NCBI GenBank assembly: GCA_028386065.3
Contig: JAKUCV010004435.1
Location: 1-64,000, forward strand
Source: Turnera subulata
Lineage: Eukaryota; Streptophyta; Magnoliopsida; Malpighiales; Passifloraceae
DNA: 64,000 nucleotides
Reading direction: 5' to 3'
The notes beneath the pieces were generated by a model. It had not been told where the DNA came from. It worked only from the letters and a program-made list of their open reading frames with translations, and did no database searches. Positions 13,201 to 27,100 of this stretch are shown in pieces (the stretch's first letter is position 1; the number at the start of each line of letters is the position of its first letter). A program made the translations under genes and the position numbers.

Positions 13201-13467
13201 TGATCCAGACTGCTCAATAGGATCCACACATATTTGCAGAGTGACTCCACAACTTTTTTTAAAAAAAATCACTTTGAAAAGTACCTGAGATTTTGCCTTT
13301 GGGGGATGTCTGTGGTGGGCTTAGTTAACCCGTATACTAAAACTTCACCATAATGCTTCGCCTCGCCTCCCACTCGAAGTAAATCACCAACACGAGAACA
13401 AGATTCTCCCATCCGTGACTTGCTTACCGGAAAGTTTGACCTTGCCCATGGGAAGAACAAAATACTC

Positions 13468-13627
13468 TCACAAGGAGAAACACTCTCACAAGGAGAACAA
13501 CTCTCACAATGAGAATAACTTTTATTCTCATATAAAGGTACTAGATCTATAACAATACTAAAAGAGTAAGAAGATGAACTAGAGAAGTGGGGGGATTTAC
13601 CATGGATGATGAAAGAACCATCCATGG
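13468..13627. repeat. Triplicated ACTCTCACAAGGAGA unit and two palindromes
   Basis: Three imperfect copies of CTCTCACAAGGAGA lie in tandem at 13470-13515. They are followed by the dyad TGAGAATAA-cttt-TTATTCTCA-like at 13508-13531 and by CCATGGATG / CATCCATGG at 13600-13608 and 13619-13627. They may belong to an LTR or leader of an unrecognised element; no coding domain is attached. Confidence 0.55.
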
Positions 13628-15104
13628 CAACCCCCATTTTGAATTTTGAAGAAGAGAAAAACTAGAGAGAAGGAGGAGCCTCTCTCACTAGAATTTGAAA
13701 TTTGAAAGAATCATTCTTTTCTTCTCTGCCAATGGATATACAGAGGCCAATACTTCTCATTTAATAGGGTATATACATGAAAGCTTTTCTTGTTCTTTTC
13801 TTATTCTCTGGAGACTTCAGGTATGGAGGGTGAGATTGAACACTGAAACTTGCAGGGATATGTAGATAATGTTTATTATGATCATTCCATGGCATCATTA
13901 CTAGAAAAGGGCATTCTTTTTTTTGAAGTTACTTTTTAAGTAACAAACATATTTATTTATATCATGTAAAAGGAAGCTTTATTTTATCTCATGTAAAAAG
14001 GGAGTGAGAGCACTTGATTAGGATACACATATTTTTTTTTTAGAGAAAGTTAGGTTGAATGGAGGGCTAGTGAATTTGCATATTATCTAGAAAAGATAAT
14101 TAGTAAATTTTAACTTTCAATCAATGGGCTGCTGTTTGAAAATTAACAAAAGGGAGATGTGCTTAATTAGGATAGACATCAACTTCCCAACATATAATAC
14201 AAGTGAAAATATATAGGATGCAAGCATTTCTTGAGATAGAGAAGAAAAAAAAAAAAGAGGGGAAAGAGCTGCCCATCTTAATTACAAAATTAAATTGGCC
14301 ATAGTTTTATTTCCATATTTATATTTTTATTTTCACGAGGTAGGGAAACAAATTATAACCCAATATACACATTTTCAAATGAAGTTATAGACAAGAAGAA
14401 AATTATACAAATGCAGTCAACGAACTTCATACCAAGAATATCAAGTGCCACCTACGTTGTTGCCTCAACCTTAGGGAAGTATATATATAGATAAGCACAT
14501 CACCTCGCAATCATATGATAACTCCATCATTACACAATTTTTTTTTCTTCCCCAATTAATTTATATCCTGCATTGTATTTGTCTATACTTTTTATTTTAT
14601 TATTTTTATGAATCTAATACTTCTTTGGGAATTGGAAATTGACACGTACTTGGAACCTACTAAAATAATGTCGATATCGCTACCAAACCGAAGTTTCATA
14701 AACTTCATGCCATTTAATATTTGCTTAAATAAGAAATCCTAATAATTTTTTTAATAATTTTCTTGTGGATGGCTAGATGGTGTATGGCTTATAGGTAGCC
14801 ATGTGTACGGTCAAGAAAATTAGAAGAAATATTTCTCATCATACTTTGTCCAAGATGCTCACTATTTTAATAACTAATGGGTTATCTAATCAGACTCAAA
14901 TGATAAACATTGTGAATTATTGGTGTGGGCATGCTATTTTCATATGCTTAATCAAGTTCTCGTTGGCCAACAAAAGGCACCTATAGATAATATATATACA
15001 TAATTTTGTGAGTATTTCCAATCATGACTGGTTGCTATGAATACAAAAGATGTTATTTATAATATATAGTAGATATATACACATGCATGCTTATCCCGAG
15101 CTCC

Positions 15105-15152
15105 ATAAATTATGGGAATAACTTTCAAAAAAAAAAAATAAATTATGGGAAT
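15105..15152 (+). repeat. 15-bp direct repeat flanking an 18-bp A-tailed insert
   Basis: ATAAATTATGGGAAT at 15105-15119 is repeated at 15138-15152. The insert is AACTTTC followed by eleven A. Confidence 0.78.
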
Positions 15153-15262
15153 TAGAGAAATTAAATGCTCCCTAGTTCTGTGCAGATTGGAAATTAATGT
15201 TAATAATCCCCAAGGATTAGAATATTTAGTCAATTATTCTTCTCCAGGACAACCCATCTATC

Positions 15263-15310
15263 AATGCATTTCAAAATGTTGATCAAAAAAAAAAAATGCA
15301 TTTCAAAATG
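15263..15310 (+). repeat. 16-bp direct repeat flanking a 16-bp TTGATC-A(n) insert
   Basis: AATGCATTTCAAAATG at 15263-15278 is repeated at 15295-15310. The insert is TTGATC plus an A-run, close to the 3' end GATC-A(n) of the LINE at 61858. Confidence 0.8.
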
Positions 15311-16199
15311 CATCTGCAGATGACAGATGCACATGTTTAACATGTCCCTTTGAATCCATATACTCCATACGGAATCAACACAATAATGTGATAAAAAAAC
15401 AATTCACAACTGAAACCAGTATGTATGTGCTGATCATCATAATTAGGAGTACATTAATTGTTGAATGAATTAAGTGTTCTTAGACTTGACAAGGTCTACT
15501 TCTAGTAGATATCATAGTTATGTAACCCCTAAAATGTCGGCTACCTTAATTAATAGTAGGTGAAAAATCACCTTAACTTAATCCAATCGATGGAAGAAGT
15601 CATACATGAGAAAATATGGGTGCAAATTTCATTAACTCCTATAGCATATATGGTATTTAGGTCTTGTGTATTTCATAAAAAAATAAGCACAAAAATTACT
15701 GAAAAAGGTTAAAAAAAAATCAGTAAATGACTAGAAAATTTCAAGAATTTTTAGCAGACATGGCTGACCTAGGATTCTGATTAAATAAATTCAAAACACA
15801 CCAATCCATGTTTATAAAATTTATAAATCTCCATGGGCAACAATGGTTGACCCTAGCTTCAACCATTGAGCCACAGTTGTTTATACAGGAAGATGATGTC
15901 CCCTTCACATTCTTTTAAATTTTGCTTTACGCGTCCAACAAAAATGGAGTTACACCTCTTCCTCACATGTATGCATACTATATATAGCATATACCAGCAG
16001 CAGAAAATGATTAACAGTTCATAGATAGTTCATATATACATTACATAAGTAGCAAAAAAAGGAGACAAATAGTTTAACTACCTTGTAAGAAACCAATACC
16101 CAAAAGTCATAATCTCCTTTTAGTTCCAAAGAAAGAGCCACATAAAACACCAATAGTTGTTTGTTTGGTTTATTTTTTGGATGTACGTAGAGTAGTATT

Positions 16200-17881
16200 T
16201 AGAGGGAAAAAGGAGTAGTAGCTAGCTCTCTCTTGCTTTGTTATTATCTTCTCCAAAGATAAATAGGGAGAAGTTAAGTTAGCTAGCATCATAAAAACAA
16301 AGCCAAGAAGAAAGATTCTATATATTTCTTCCACTGTAACTTTCATGGATTGTTGTGATCATGGCCTCCCTCGAATTCTCAGCTGTTCTTGTCTGAGTTC
16401 TTGTGTCAAGTTCAGGCAGATGACATCATCATCCCTCCGCCATGTTCGCCAGATTCCTGCTCTCTGAGTCTCTTTTTTCCACTTTGGTTGCCTTCTTCTC
16501 ATCTTCAAGGTCTTATGCCATCCCCTTTTCATTTGAGCTATGGTTTTCTTGGGGGGTCAGTCTCTAGCTTCTAACAAAGTGAAAAAGAAAAGAAAACAAT
16601 GGTTTGGTTTGTTTTGTTGTCATGTCTTTGGTTCCTGTGAGTTTTTCTGAGAAGAATGGTTGTGTTTGTTGTCTTGTCTTCCTTGGTTTCTAGAGTATAG
16701 AAGCTTAAATGAACTGTTTTTTTCCATTCTTACTTGGATAAAGTTTTGTTTTGGTTTCTAGATGAATTTAGTGTTTCATGTAATGAAAAATTCTGATTCA
16801 TGCCATGCCAACTTCCATGTTTATCTCTTCTCTTTAGCTGTAATGGATCTCCTCATTTCAGATGGTCTAAGAATTCCTATAATAAGAGAAACATGAAAGT
16901 GAAAAGTTTTGCTACTAGTAGTTGTTTGCTGTGATTTTGAGGTCGATGGACATAAGTAGCCAAAGAAAATGTCTTAACAAGATTAGATTTAAAATTGGCA
17001 TTATGCATTCTTCGCTGTAACTTTTTCTAGCTAATTGTGGAAGACATAATCATTGTTGTGTGGTCGTTGCAATTTATGAAGATTAATGAAACCAGAACTG
17101 ATGATTAACTTGTCACTCCAAATTTGTCATTTTCTCTCATTACTTTCTCCTCTATTCTCTTGGATAACTTTAAAAAATTTGAAGGGTGAAGACCTCCTGT
17201 ATGACTTACAAAGTGTGGGTTAAAAAGAAAAATGCCAGTGACTTTTCCTTCTGTTTTTCCTTTTTGTAGACTGCAAAAGCCAAAAAGGGTTTGGTAGGCC
17301 TTTATGGAGAGGATGATGCTCTTTCTTTTTAATTGCTCAAGTTGCAGATTAGTAAATATAAGATCAAATCTAGAATTGCTTCACAAGTTTACCCTTCTGG
17401 TTAAAACAAGTAATGGAATAGCCTGGAAGCTTTGTTGAATGATGCCTATAGGTTAGGCTCCTTTGTTTTCTTTCACTTGGCTTTTCTACTTACTTCTATT
17501 AACAGATTGCAATGTTGGAATTCCATGTCAGATTGAATATTCTCTGTGATGTCTTCCAGATTTGTAGTCTTTTGGTTTTTACTGTTATTAAATTGTGAGA
17601 TTCTTAGCTTTCTGAGTCAGATCATGTCCTTTTTCCAGTTACTGTGTAAATACTATGGGCCGGTTCCACCCTTTTGGTTACCAACAAACAATCTTGTGGC
17701 AAAACACTCTGATTAGTCTTCCTTTTATAGGAATTCTTTATCATTTCTTGCCATCCCTATCCAACGTTTGTCTGACTAGTATTTTTTTTCTTTTAAATGT
17801 GCAGATTTGTATTGACAGAAAGATCATAGGACCGTCCTCTATTTAGGTTGCTGGTGGCCATTACATTGAAACAAAAAGGCA
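16200..17881 (+). other. Promoter, 5' UTR and UTR intron of the PP2C gene
   Basis: A pyrimidine-rich leader-like stretch lies near 16230-16400 and an acceptor (TTTTAAATGTGCAG, ending near 17804) is followed by 77 bp to the ATG, suggesting a long 5' UTR intron. An open frame at 16389-16574 has no recognisable domain; it could at most be an upstream ORF. I could not fix the donor site. Confidence 0.4.
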
Positions 17882-19497
17882 ATGGGGCATTTATCCTCCA
17901 TGTTCAATGGACTGGCAAGGTCATTTTCACTAAGGAAATGGAAGAGCAATGAGGATGCTGATGGAAGAGAAGCTGCAAGTGCTATGGCAAAGGATGCAAA
18001 GAAGAATGAGTCGATCTTAAGATCTTCTGGGTTTGTAAATGTTGACGGTTCAAGAAATTTTGCTTCACTTTTCTCGCAAAGGGGAGAGAAAGGAGTGAAC
18101 CAGGATTGCTTCATTGTATGGGAGGTAAGCATGTAGAGAATTTAGCTATGAATAAAGTCATAGCTTCCAATTTTTAAGATTCCAAGGTTCTTAGCCTATA
18201 GGTTAGCATAATTCTTTATATTTATGGTTTTCCTTCAAGCTTTGGTGAATGAATGTGGGGCTTCTGTTTGCTTGGAAACAGGGATTTGGATGCCAAGAAG
18301 ACATGATGTTTTGTGGCATCTTTGATGGACATGGTCCATGGGGTCACTATGTGGCAAAGAAAGTTCGAGAATCCATGCCTTCATCTCTGCTGTGCAATTG
18401 GCAGGAGACCCTAGTGCAAAATTCTCTTGATCCTGACATCGACTTGGAAGCAGACAAAAAACATCAAAGATTCAACATATGGAAGCATTCCTATCTAAAA
18501 GCTTGTGCTGCTGTTGATCAGGAGCTTGAGCATCTTCGCAAGATAGATTCTTTCTATAGTGGAACAACTGCCCTGACAATTGTAAGACAGGTAATGGGAG
18601 CTTACTGCTTAGTACATCCTGATGGTATTGGAATAGGAAGTGGATGTTGGTTTTTTGATCTTACTGTTTATAGTGACTATCAATCCATAGCAGTCTAGAT
18701 GAATGACATGCTATTTCTGTCCTGTCAGGGTGAGCTAATTTATGTAGCAAATGTTGGCGATTCTCGAGCTGTATTAGGCACCACTGCAGAAGATGGAAGC
18801 TTGGTAGCAGTTCAGCTTACAGTAGATTTCAAGCCAAACTTACCTCGTTAGTCTCTACACTTTTTTGCTTTATCAGTAAAAGAGAACAAAAAACTTCTCA
18901 TTCCTCACAGTAATGCTGATTCTGTTCACAGAGGAGGCCGAACGGATAGTTCAGTGCAATGGAAGGGTATTCTGCTTGGATGATGAGCCTGGGGTGCAAA
19001 GGGTTTGGCTGCCAGATGCAGAAACACCTGGATTATCCATGTCTAGAGCCTTTGGTGATTACTGTGTAAAAGATTTTGGGCTTATTTCTGTGCCTGAAGT
19101 AACACAAAGGCATGTTAGCAGTAGAGACCAATTCATTGTCCTTGCAACTGATGGGGTATGCACCATATACTTAGATATTCGTTCAAAATTTACAAAGACT
19201 AAAATTATTCTGTTCTGCAATACAAGCAAAGATTTTGCTGCCAATAGATTGAATACTTGTAAGTTCTAATGACTGGTACTCTTTGTTTAGGTCTGGGATG
19301 TCATCTCCAACCAAGAAGCAGTGCAAATTGTATCTTCGGCGCCGAACCGGACAAAGGCAGCTAAGTATCTGGTCAAACATGCTGAAAATGCATGGAAACG
19401 CAAGAGGAAGGGGATTGCAATGGATGATATATCAGCTATATGCCTCTTCCTCCATTCCTCAGTATCTCATCAAATTCATCCTGATAGTCCAAAATAG
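17882..19497 (+). CDS. PP2C-type serine/threonine protein phosphatase
   Basis: Five coding exons, 17882-18124, 18282-18590, 18729-18846, 18932-19155 and 19291-19497, join in phase with GT-AG borders to 366 residues, normal for a small plant PP2C. The Mn/Mg-dependent phosphatase motifs are present: EKGVNQD (about residues 70-75), GIFDGHGPWGHYVAKK (93 on), SGTTALT, VANVGDSRAVLG, SRAFGDY and LATDG-VWDVISN (about 295-303), with DDISAICLFL near the end. The metal-binding aspartates of DGHG and of the TDGVWD motif are intact. MGHLSS at the start is a possible N-myristoylation site (G2). The sequence resembles the clade of Arabidopsis PP2Cs with an extended N-terminus beginning MGHL/MGLC. It should dephosphorylate Ser/Thr; substrate unknown. 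The ATG is the first in frame after the UTR intron acceptor. Confidence 0.93.
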
Positions 19498-20400
19498 TTT
19501 ATTCATGAAGTCAACCAAGTGTAAATGGTATGAGCAAGGAATTACTCCTCGATGTTCATCCCAATCATTATGTCTCAAAACTCAATCAATAGTTGATAGT
19601 GATTAGCAAATCTTCATGTTTTGCAAAATTTCAAATGCTCTCTATATGCTAATATAATCTGCAAAATGGGGGAACACAGAGAGGAGGAATCAGGCACCCA
19701 ATGAAATCAAACCTGCGGCTAGAAAAGAAGGCTGTTTTTTTGGTTCATAAGGAGTCAAGAAACCAACTTTACTGGTTCACTAGTCTATTCATTTGAAACT
19801 CATTATCATTGCAGAGGTAAGCTGTAATGTGGTCAAGCTTTGGCACCCTTGTTCAAAATTTACAAAGGGAATGATAAACTATTCAATAAATTTGTAAAAA
19901 TCTCCAAACCCTAGTCTCCATCTTACTATTCTGGTCTGTTAACAGATATAGGTTTCACAGTTGACCACTAATTACAGAGTATTCAGATTGGTACAAGCAA
20001 GAAAATTTTAAGGACCTGTCAGGGTGGAAATTGCAAAAAAGAAAAGAGGAATATTTATTCTTTATTTCAAGCATGACGCACCTATAACTGCGTGGCGTGG
20101 ATAACCTGATCATGTCTTAGCAGGTTTTTGACTAGAGAAAATAAACAGGAGGAATAATAAGATGACTTTAAGTAAAAGTGTAAACACATCTTGTTCTTCA
20201 ACATTGTTCATTGAGATGTAGCTTGAAATACATTTTAAGACAAGTTAGTCATGTCCAATGTTGTTGACAAGTCAGGCCATATTATAGCCTTGAAAGGAAA
20301 AAAAAGTCTATTTTTTACCTAAAAAAAAAAGTCTATAGGCTAATTAATGGCAAAACACAAACACAATGAAGATTTCTTTGAGCAAGTTTTCTGAATTGAT
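19498..20400. other. 3' flank of the PP2C gene
   Basis: No gene is seen. It probably holds the PP2C 3' UTR (about the first 200 bp). A 14-bp direct repeat around an A-tailed insert lies at 20298-20336. Confidence 0.5.
20298..20336 (+). repeat. 14-bp direct repeat flanking an 11-bp insert ending in A-run
   Basis: AAAAAAAAGTCTAT at 20298-20311 is repeated at 20323-20336; the insert is TTTTTACCT plus A. The ACC(T)-A(n) tail resembles the AATACC-A(n) end of the LINE at 33220. The A-runs make the exact border ambiguous. Confidence 0.65.
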
Positions 20401-20404
20401 ATCA

Positions 20405-20600
20405 AAAGGAGAAGGATTGAGGCTTTAGGAGGTGTTTATCCCGAAATCAAATGTTTGTGGTTTGTGCGACAGTGCCAATGAAACTGAAGACCATTTATGA
20501 TACAAATGTGTCTGGTTAAGTGGGCTTAGTTGGAAGGTGGGTTTGCCAAGGGAGGTTTGCCCTTTTGGGGCCAAATGGTTCCACTTGTTCTAGGCTAATG
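20405..20600 (+). pseudogene. LINE reverse-transcriptase zinc-finger (zf-RVT) relic
   Basis: The plus strand reads VFIPKSNVCGLCDSANETED, then HL, a stop, YKCVWLSGLSW. CxLC...ETEDHL..KC is the zinc-binding domain found after the reverse transcriptase of plant LINEs. A stop replaces the usual F or L after DHL and the frame upstream is broken, so this is a fossil. No target duplication was identified. Confidence 0.72.
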
Positions 20601-21104
20601 CTGGCTTCATCACCTTGGGGGAACCGGAGAAGCACATAAATATATGACTGGAAAAAGGCACCATGGATGGAAATTTGATGCAATTTGTGGACAACAAGGT
20701 TATGAAACCCCAACCATGTGGTCGAAGCAGTAGTACTTTGGAATAATGAGTTGTAGAGCATGAGAAAGGAAAAAGAATCAATAGCTATTTCACATTACAA
20801 CCGCTATCAAAAGAATGTTTTATACATTGCAACCACTGTAAAAGGAAATAAAGGAGTATACACATTTATAATTTCCATATTCCCCCAATCTTTTTTTTTT
20901 TTTTCTGTACAAGGCATAATGAAAAACCAATGGGTCAGCCAAGCGAATTCTTCACAATGTATGTTAGTATCACAATTCTTCTGTTAGTCCTATATTGTTG
21001 TTAATTTCTCCAAATTCATTTCCAACTTCTCCAGAGCTCTGAACACAAAATTGGCCGAGACGAGAGAGATGTTTTTTTCTTGATCACCAAGACATTGTGC
21101 TTGG

Positions 21105-24100
21105 TTAGTGAAATACTTGAGGAGACGCGTAAAATTCACCTTCACTGAACATTGGTCTCAAATCTTCATGACACATAAACTGCAAAGGGAAGGAAACAAG
21201 ATGACCCTTTACTGATTTCAGTTTCTCCATCGGGTCCATCACCTTAGTTTCTCCATTGTCGTTGTATTCTAGCTTATTAGGAGCTATTCCCAAATCAATG
21301 GTGGTGTGACCTAGTTTTTCCTTCCAATGGTTCATGCTTTGTCTTAGAGCAGATCTGCATTGGATGTGACAAAAGTGATGAGTATGAGAGAGTATTGTAT
21401 ACTTAAAAAAAAGAAAAAAAAAAAAGAATGATATGAAACATAAATGTACCTTGAGTGTATAATCTCATTGGGAATGCAGGCAAAAACTTCTTGGTAAATC
21501 TTTGTATTTTCCTGCCAGATGTTGTGATATTTTGATTAAGGAGGCAACATCTAAAAATGGAGAAAAGTAAATAAATATTCTACAACAACTTTCTAGTCTT
21601 ACCTTTGCAGTTGCTAGCCATAAATCTCTATATGTTGTCTCTGCTACAGGATCACTGATTTTACTGATCTGCAAGTAATATTAGGTGAAGTGTTAGGTCT
21701 GAAATGATGAGGATATCTTGGATTCTTTTGGGTCACGTAGAGAAGTTCATAGCTTGTGATCACTGACCTCTCCTGCATGCAGACCAAGATGCTCTGACCA
21801 CAGCGAGCATCGCAGACTAAATGCAAATTTTCCAGCTTTCCATGGCTCTCCATTCATAGATGAGTCAACAAACTCTTTATCTTCAATGACTACCCCAATC
21901 TGAAACCATAATGTGAGTTAATTAATACTTGGAAGCAGAAATATTTATATTTCTACCAGAAATTTCCTGTGAGGAAGTTTGTGCATGTTCATTTTGAATG
22001 GAATTTTGTGCATTGATTTGGGCACTCTTAGATGGTTTTAGCAGACCATAAGGAACAAAACAAAGGATAGGTGATACCTCAGAATCTCTGGATCCAAGCA
22101 AACTCCTGTCGTTGATATTTGAAGATCCAATCAAGGCGATTCGATCATCTACTATCATAACTTTACTATGCACGTATACCTGAACGAATGATCAGCAATA
22201 TGTTAAAAATCACACAGACAAGAGTCTTGATCATGAGACAGACAGAGGCAGAAGGAAACTGATGCAATTTAATTAGAATGCCTGTGATACCATTAGAAAC
22301 AGAATGACAAACGATAGAATTGCAAGAAAGTACAGTATTTTTGACAATTTAAGGGCTAAGGCACATCCAAACAATTGGAGCTTGACAGAAGATCTGAGAA
22401 GTGCCTAGAATAAGCTTATTCCTTAGTTATTCTCTTTGGTGGTGGTATCAAGAACAGATGAGTATACACATAAGTGTTGATCCTTGGACAATACCTGACT
22501 TGTGGCCAGAGGACCATCCTGGAAGAGTCTGCCATATGTCCTCAAACCATAAAAAGAAATGTAATCATGTGCTTTTGGGCCAAGCAATGCTTTGAGATTG
22601 TACAATATTGAAGTCTTTTCCCAGGAAATGGTCCGATACTGCCAGTGCATTATGGCTCTAACAGTTGCTGCTCCTCCATCATCCAGGCCACCCTGTCAAT
22701 TGAAACATGGCGACATAAGAATAAAGCTAAGCAGTGGAATCATTAAGATAGAATATAGGAAGAGAAAAAGTTTGAACCTGGAAGCCTGGAAGGAGGGGCA
22801 TGACGACGATGACTCGGAAAGTCTTCCCTTCTTTGTCTGCCAGCAAAATACGCTTATATAATGCATCCAGGACACGGTTTTGTATAACTTCGTCTCCAGA
22901 AAGACCTGATATGAAAAATTGGTTCTGGAAGCAATGAACCAAATGAAATTGCAGAGCATTAGTTAGATCTTATTGTCTACTTCATACAGGTAATAACTAC
23001 AGACTTGACTCTTTTCATTACAGAAAGTAGTGATTACTTCACATCAGCTAAAGGAGTAGACATGCCAAAACTCGAAGACTGTAACAAAACAAGGCATTGT
23101 TTTTGTCCCTAACTTGGACTTTGGGGCAAGACTTACAAGCGAACTTAGTTTGACCTCTATCCGTGAAAATGAAAAGAAAGAAAAAAGGGCTGAGGAAGAA
23201 GTAATATCACCTACAGAAGAACACTGTCATCTTACCTCTATGTAGATAAAATTCTGTGCTTTCTCAATGAGAGAACAATAAGCATTATGAATGCTATCTT
23301 CAGGTTGGCTGGCTCCACTAGACCATTGGCTTACACTTCTGATCACCTGCAGAAGGAAACTTTATCAGGCATGATGGTGTGGAAATGAATCAAAGTTTTC
23401 AGATATAAAAAATTAAGAGTCAAGAAAGAGTAGCAAGGAAAGAGAAATCTTTTTTTTGCAGCATTTCTGATTGCACAAATTTTTTATTACATTTTTGAGA
23501 ATGGTGTACAAAAAATGACATATCATCAATTGTTACAGAAAAAATTTCAATGTATTACTGTGAGCTTCAGATATGTATCTTTTACCTGACAATGGCATGC
23601 AGACCGTGGACCAACTTGTTGATATTCACTGTCAGAAACATCATTATTGCCTTCTTCTGATGGTTCTGAACATTCGTCTGATATGTGCAATTTACTTTGT
23701 GGTTCCAGAGAATTAAATCCCTCCAGAAAGGCTTCCTCTGGTGTGCTTGGAGCTACAGCTTCACCCTCAGAATTCTGAAAGGAGAATGGAAAGTTTCCAT
23801 GGTCTCCAGTGGGCTGATTATGATTTCCATTTATGCCTTCCTTAGTTAACCTTTGCTCTTCGCTGTAAGAAACCACAGAATCGGAGTCCTGAGGCAAAAG
23901 CAGGGGAATATCTTGCAAGGGTGTCAGCGAGGAGAAAGAGTCTTGTCTGGTAATGTCTTTCTGGTTTTCTTCTGGATTCTTTCCTTCAATATCTATCTCC
24001 CTGCTTCTTCCCATGTAATGAGGGAGGACCATGTGGTGGTGAGGCATCAATAGTGGAATTGTTTCCTCATTTGGAGCTTTGCTTCTCTAATAAATGAGCA

Positions 24101-27100
24101 GCAGCAAGAATCAGAAACCAGACTTGCCACGGTAAGTGAGTAGTAATACAACACAAGAGAACGTGAAAGAAAATCAACCTTGGCATGGTTCCAGCGCTGC
24201 ACAAAATGCCTCGCAACATCCCGGCAAGGAGGTCCCCAGAGAGCACAATGGACATCATGCCATGGCATTCTAGGATACTTGCCACGATCAAGTTCATCTT
24301 TCATGGTGTCCTCCCAAGAATTTGGTTCAGATTCCCTAGACAACGGATAGAATTAGAAAAAAAAGTTCAAACCTGTCATGCCATAATCTGTACATACTCT
24401 TTGGTATTTGCATGAAGATAGGCATGTGTTGATCAACAGATTATAACTTCTACCAATTTCAAAGATGCAGTCATTTCAATTCAATTCATACCTGGGATTG
24501 TAGTAGTCCTTCCCGGGCCATATATCAGGCGGACAATCACCAACTCTGTGTTCAATAGTATCGTAACGGCCAAAGCATAAGTCCAACCCTCCAATAAAGC
24601 AAATCTGGTGGTCAACAATTACTAGTTTTTCATGATGTGACCTGTATGTGACACATCCATGAGCATACTCAAGTAGCTGACAGTTCCAATTGTTCATGAT
24701 GAAATGAACAAAGATTAAGAAAGAAAGCTTACAAGATTTAATTAGCAAACCACATACCATAAATAGATTCCAGTTGAAAAATGATCTGGATGCCGCAAAA
24801 CTTTCACATTCTCATGAATGTTAAGAAGCCTTTTCTTACTGTAGAGACTATTAATCTTTAGAGCAATGGAAACCTCCTTGTAAAGAAGAATATAAATCTG
24901 CATAGCAGTCATTTAAGTACAACTTAGAATTGACAATTGCTCAAATGAAAAATGTATAAATCAGAACACAAACAACAGTGATGGAAAAGAGCAGCTCATT
25001 TTAAAAAATGCAAGCAGAAGTTTCTGCTGCAGACGAGAAAAAAGAATGAAACTTCATATATATATATATATATATGCACCTGAACTCCTTGCTTAGCTTT
25101 GGCTTTGAGCAAAGCATCCAGCCGAGATGCAGCATGATCTTGGAAAGGGCGTCTTAGATAAAGTTCAGGGCAAAGCCACCAGCCAGTAATGAATAGCTGC
25201 AAGTTTTCATGAGTGAGTCTCACAACCAAAGCCGAACCACTAATGTCAAGCATTTTAATAGCAGGAGGAGTCAACTACCTCTGATTTCGCATCCTCTATT
25301 GCAGAAGCAATGGCTTCAAAAGCCGCATGCCCATCTATAAACCATTGAGCTTGACTGCCATCTTCAGTTACACCCCTTGGAGGTGCAAAAGAACCAAAGC
25401 GGTGAGGATGACACCAACCCTCCAGTGGCCTTACACCAGCATCATTGATTGCCCCAACCCACTGTTTCACTTTCCCGCTACTTGTAGTTCTGATTCTTAT
25501 GCTCCGATTTCCAGAAGAAACCTTTTCGTATGTATCAGATTGTTAGTAAAAAGATTCAAAGAAACAAACGATACAAGCCCTGCAGCATGAATTTATTACA
25601 ATGATGGAACAGCAAACAAAAAGATAAGACATCTCACTTTAAATGTGTAACGCAAAGGATTCCTTTCCTTTATCTGGGATGCTAAATATCCTTGGGATTC
25701 TCCATTCTGATCTGAGTACGGTAGAACATCAAAAATGATAATGTCTAAGAGTTTGGTGTCAAAAGGATCTTCCAGCAAGGCCAAGAACCCAGGTTTCAGA
25801 ACAGCCCACACCTAGACGCAGATATTTAAGAAGGATAATAAGCAAAAACTACTGTAAGCAAGCTGCATTCTTTTTCTTTGAACACATAAGCTGTCACAAA
25901 TCACCATTTTTTTTTCTTTTTTCAATTGTCACTACTCATTTGCTCCTAAATTGATTCCAAATTAGTTATTAATGGCATCTCCTTTAATAGCTTACATTGC
26001 CATTTTACAGCTAAAAAGAGAGATACACAGTTATTTGGCTTCCCAGAAACATAATAATTAAAAAGCCATATTGAGAAGTTAACGAATGTAAGCAAGCTAC
26101 CTTTTGCCAATTGTTATTGAATATATCAAGCAAACTACATGGACAGCATTTTCCTTTGTCATCGACCCTGATTTTTGGCAGATGCTTAACCATGATATAA
26201 CCTTCTTTCAACTTGGAGCCGTATTCCCTTAGAAAAGACATCTTAGACACCTCAAGAAATTTGCAGACCTGCATTCAAGAACCAGGCAAGGATTTAAGTT
26301 CCAAAGGAATTGACAGGTAAGACGCAGCATAGGTCATTTACTCGAGAAGGTTCTTTGTACCTCTCTAGAATTTACAATGTCCAGGTTTCCAAGGAAATGA
26401 TTCAGATAGTTTTGCATTGCCACCTTTGCTTGATCTGAAATGGACTGCTGGCCCCCCAATGCTGGACGAATAATTGGGAAAGCCGCCATGGATGGAACGT
26501 TTCTGCAAAACAAACAACTACTTCAAACAACAAGTACAATACCATACATGCCTGATTTTGTATGATCATTTACCTGTTTCTAACACTTTCTTCTTGATGT
26601 ATTGGAAGAGCACCATCATCAGGATCATCAACATCTTGAACTACTGCTACATGATCTCCTATTCCTAAGCTGTGGAGCCATTCTTTAACCTTTTCATCGA
26701 CATACAAAATTAAGTAAGCAATAGTCAATCAAAAGTAAATGTTCCATAAACTCAAAATTAAATCAGCTTGCATCGGCTGGATACAAAATTAAGTCAAAGA
26801 CAGCAAACTTTAAGGACATTGAGCATTATACCGGACCTGTTCTTGCTTCTCATGAAGTTCCTCCATAAGTATCCTTCTCTTCAAGGCAAAGTGTAAGTAT
26901 AGAACTTGTGAGGCTTTCTTCTGTATGCGCCACTTGAACTGCAATTAAGAAGGGAATTAACTACTTAATTATTCTCCAAAAGACAAACAAAAAAGAAAAT
27001 ATTTCTACTACTGCTACGATTAACTTGATTAACTTGACTTCACCGAAGAGAATTCAATTAACATTAAAGGAAACCATGCAGAAACCAATGACCCTATCAC

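Larger units (their letters stand above)
10238..16200. other. Long intergenic region between TEN1 and the PP2C gene
   Basis: I find no credible gene. Open frames near 11507-12382 and 13269-13637 match no family known to me. Local structure includes a near-perfect hairpin around 10947-10971, triplicated CTCTCACAAGGAGA-like units at 13470-13515 with dyads beside them, and two A-run inserts with direct repeats near 15105 and 15263. The rest is AT-rich single-copy-looking sequence. Confidence 0.55.

Noticed and set aside
24750..24790. Apparent frameshift in the ninth PLD zeta exon
   Set aside because: Recounting the bases showed five A (T on the minus strand) at 24777-24781, which restores HFSTGIYLW and the phase of the next exon. 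The gene is intact.
26702..26793. 14-bp direct repeat ATACAAAATTAAGT around 64 bp in a PLD intron
   Set aside because: The enclosed DNA has no A-tail, no inverted ends and no known element, so a chance AT-rich repeat is as likely as an insertion.
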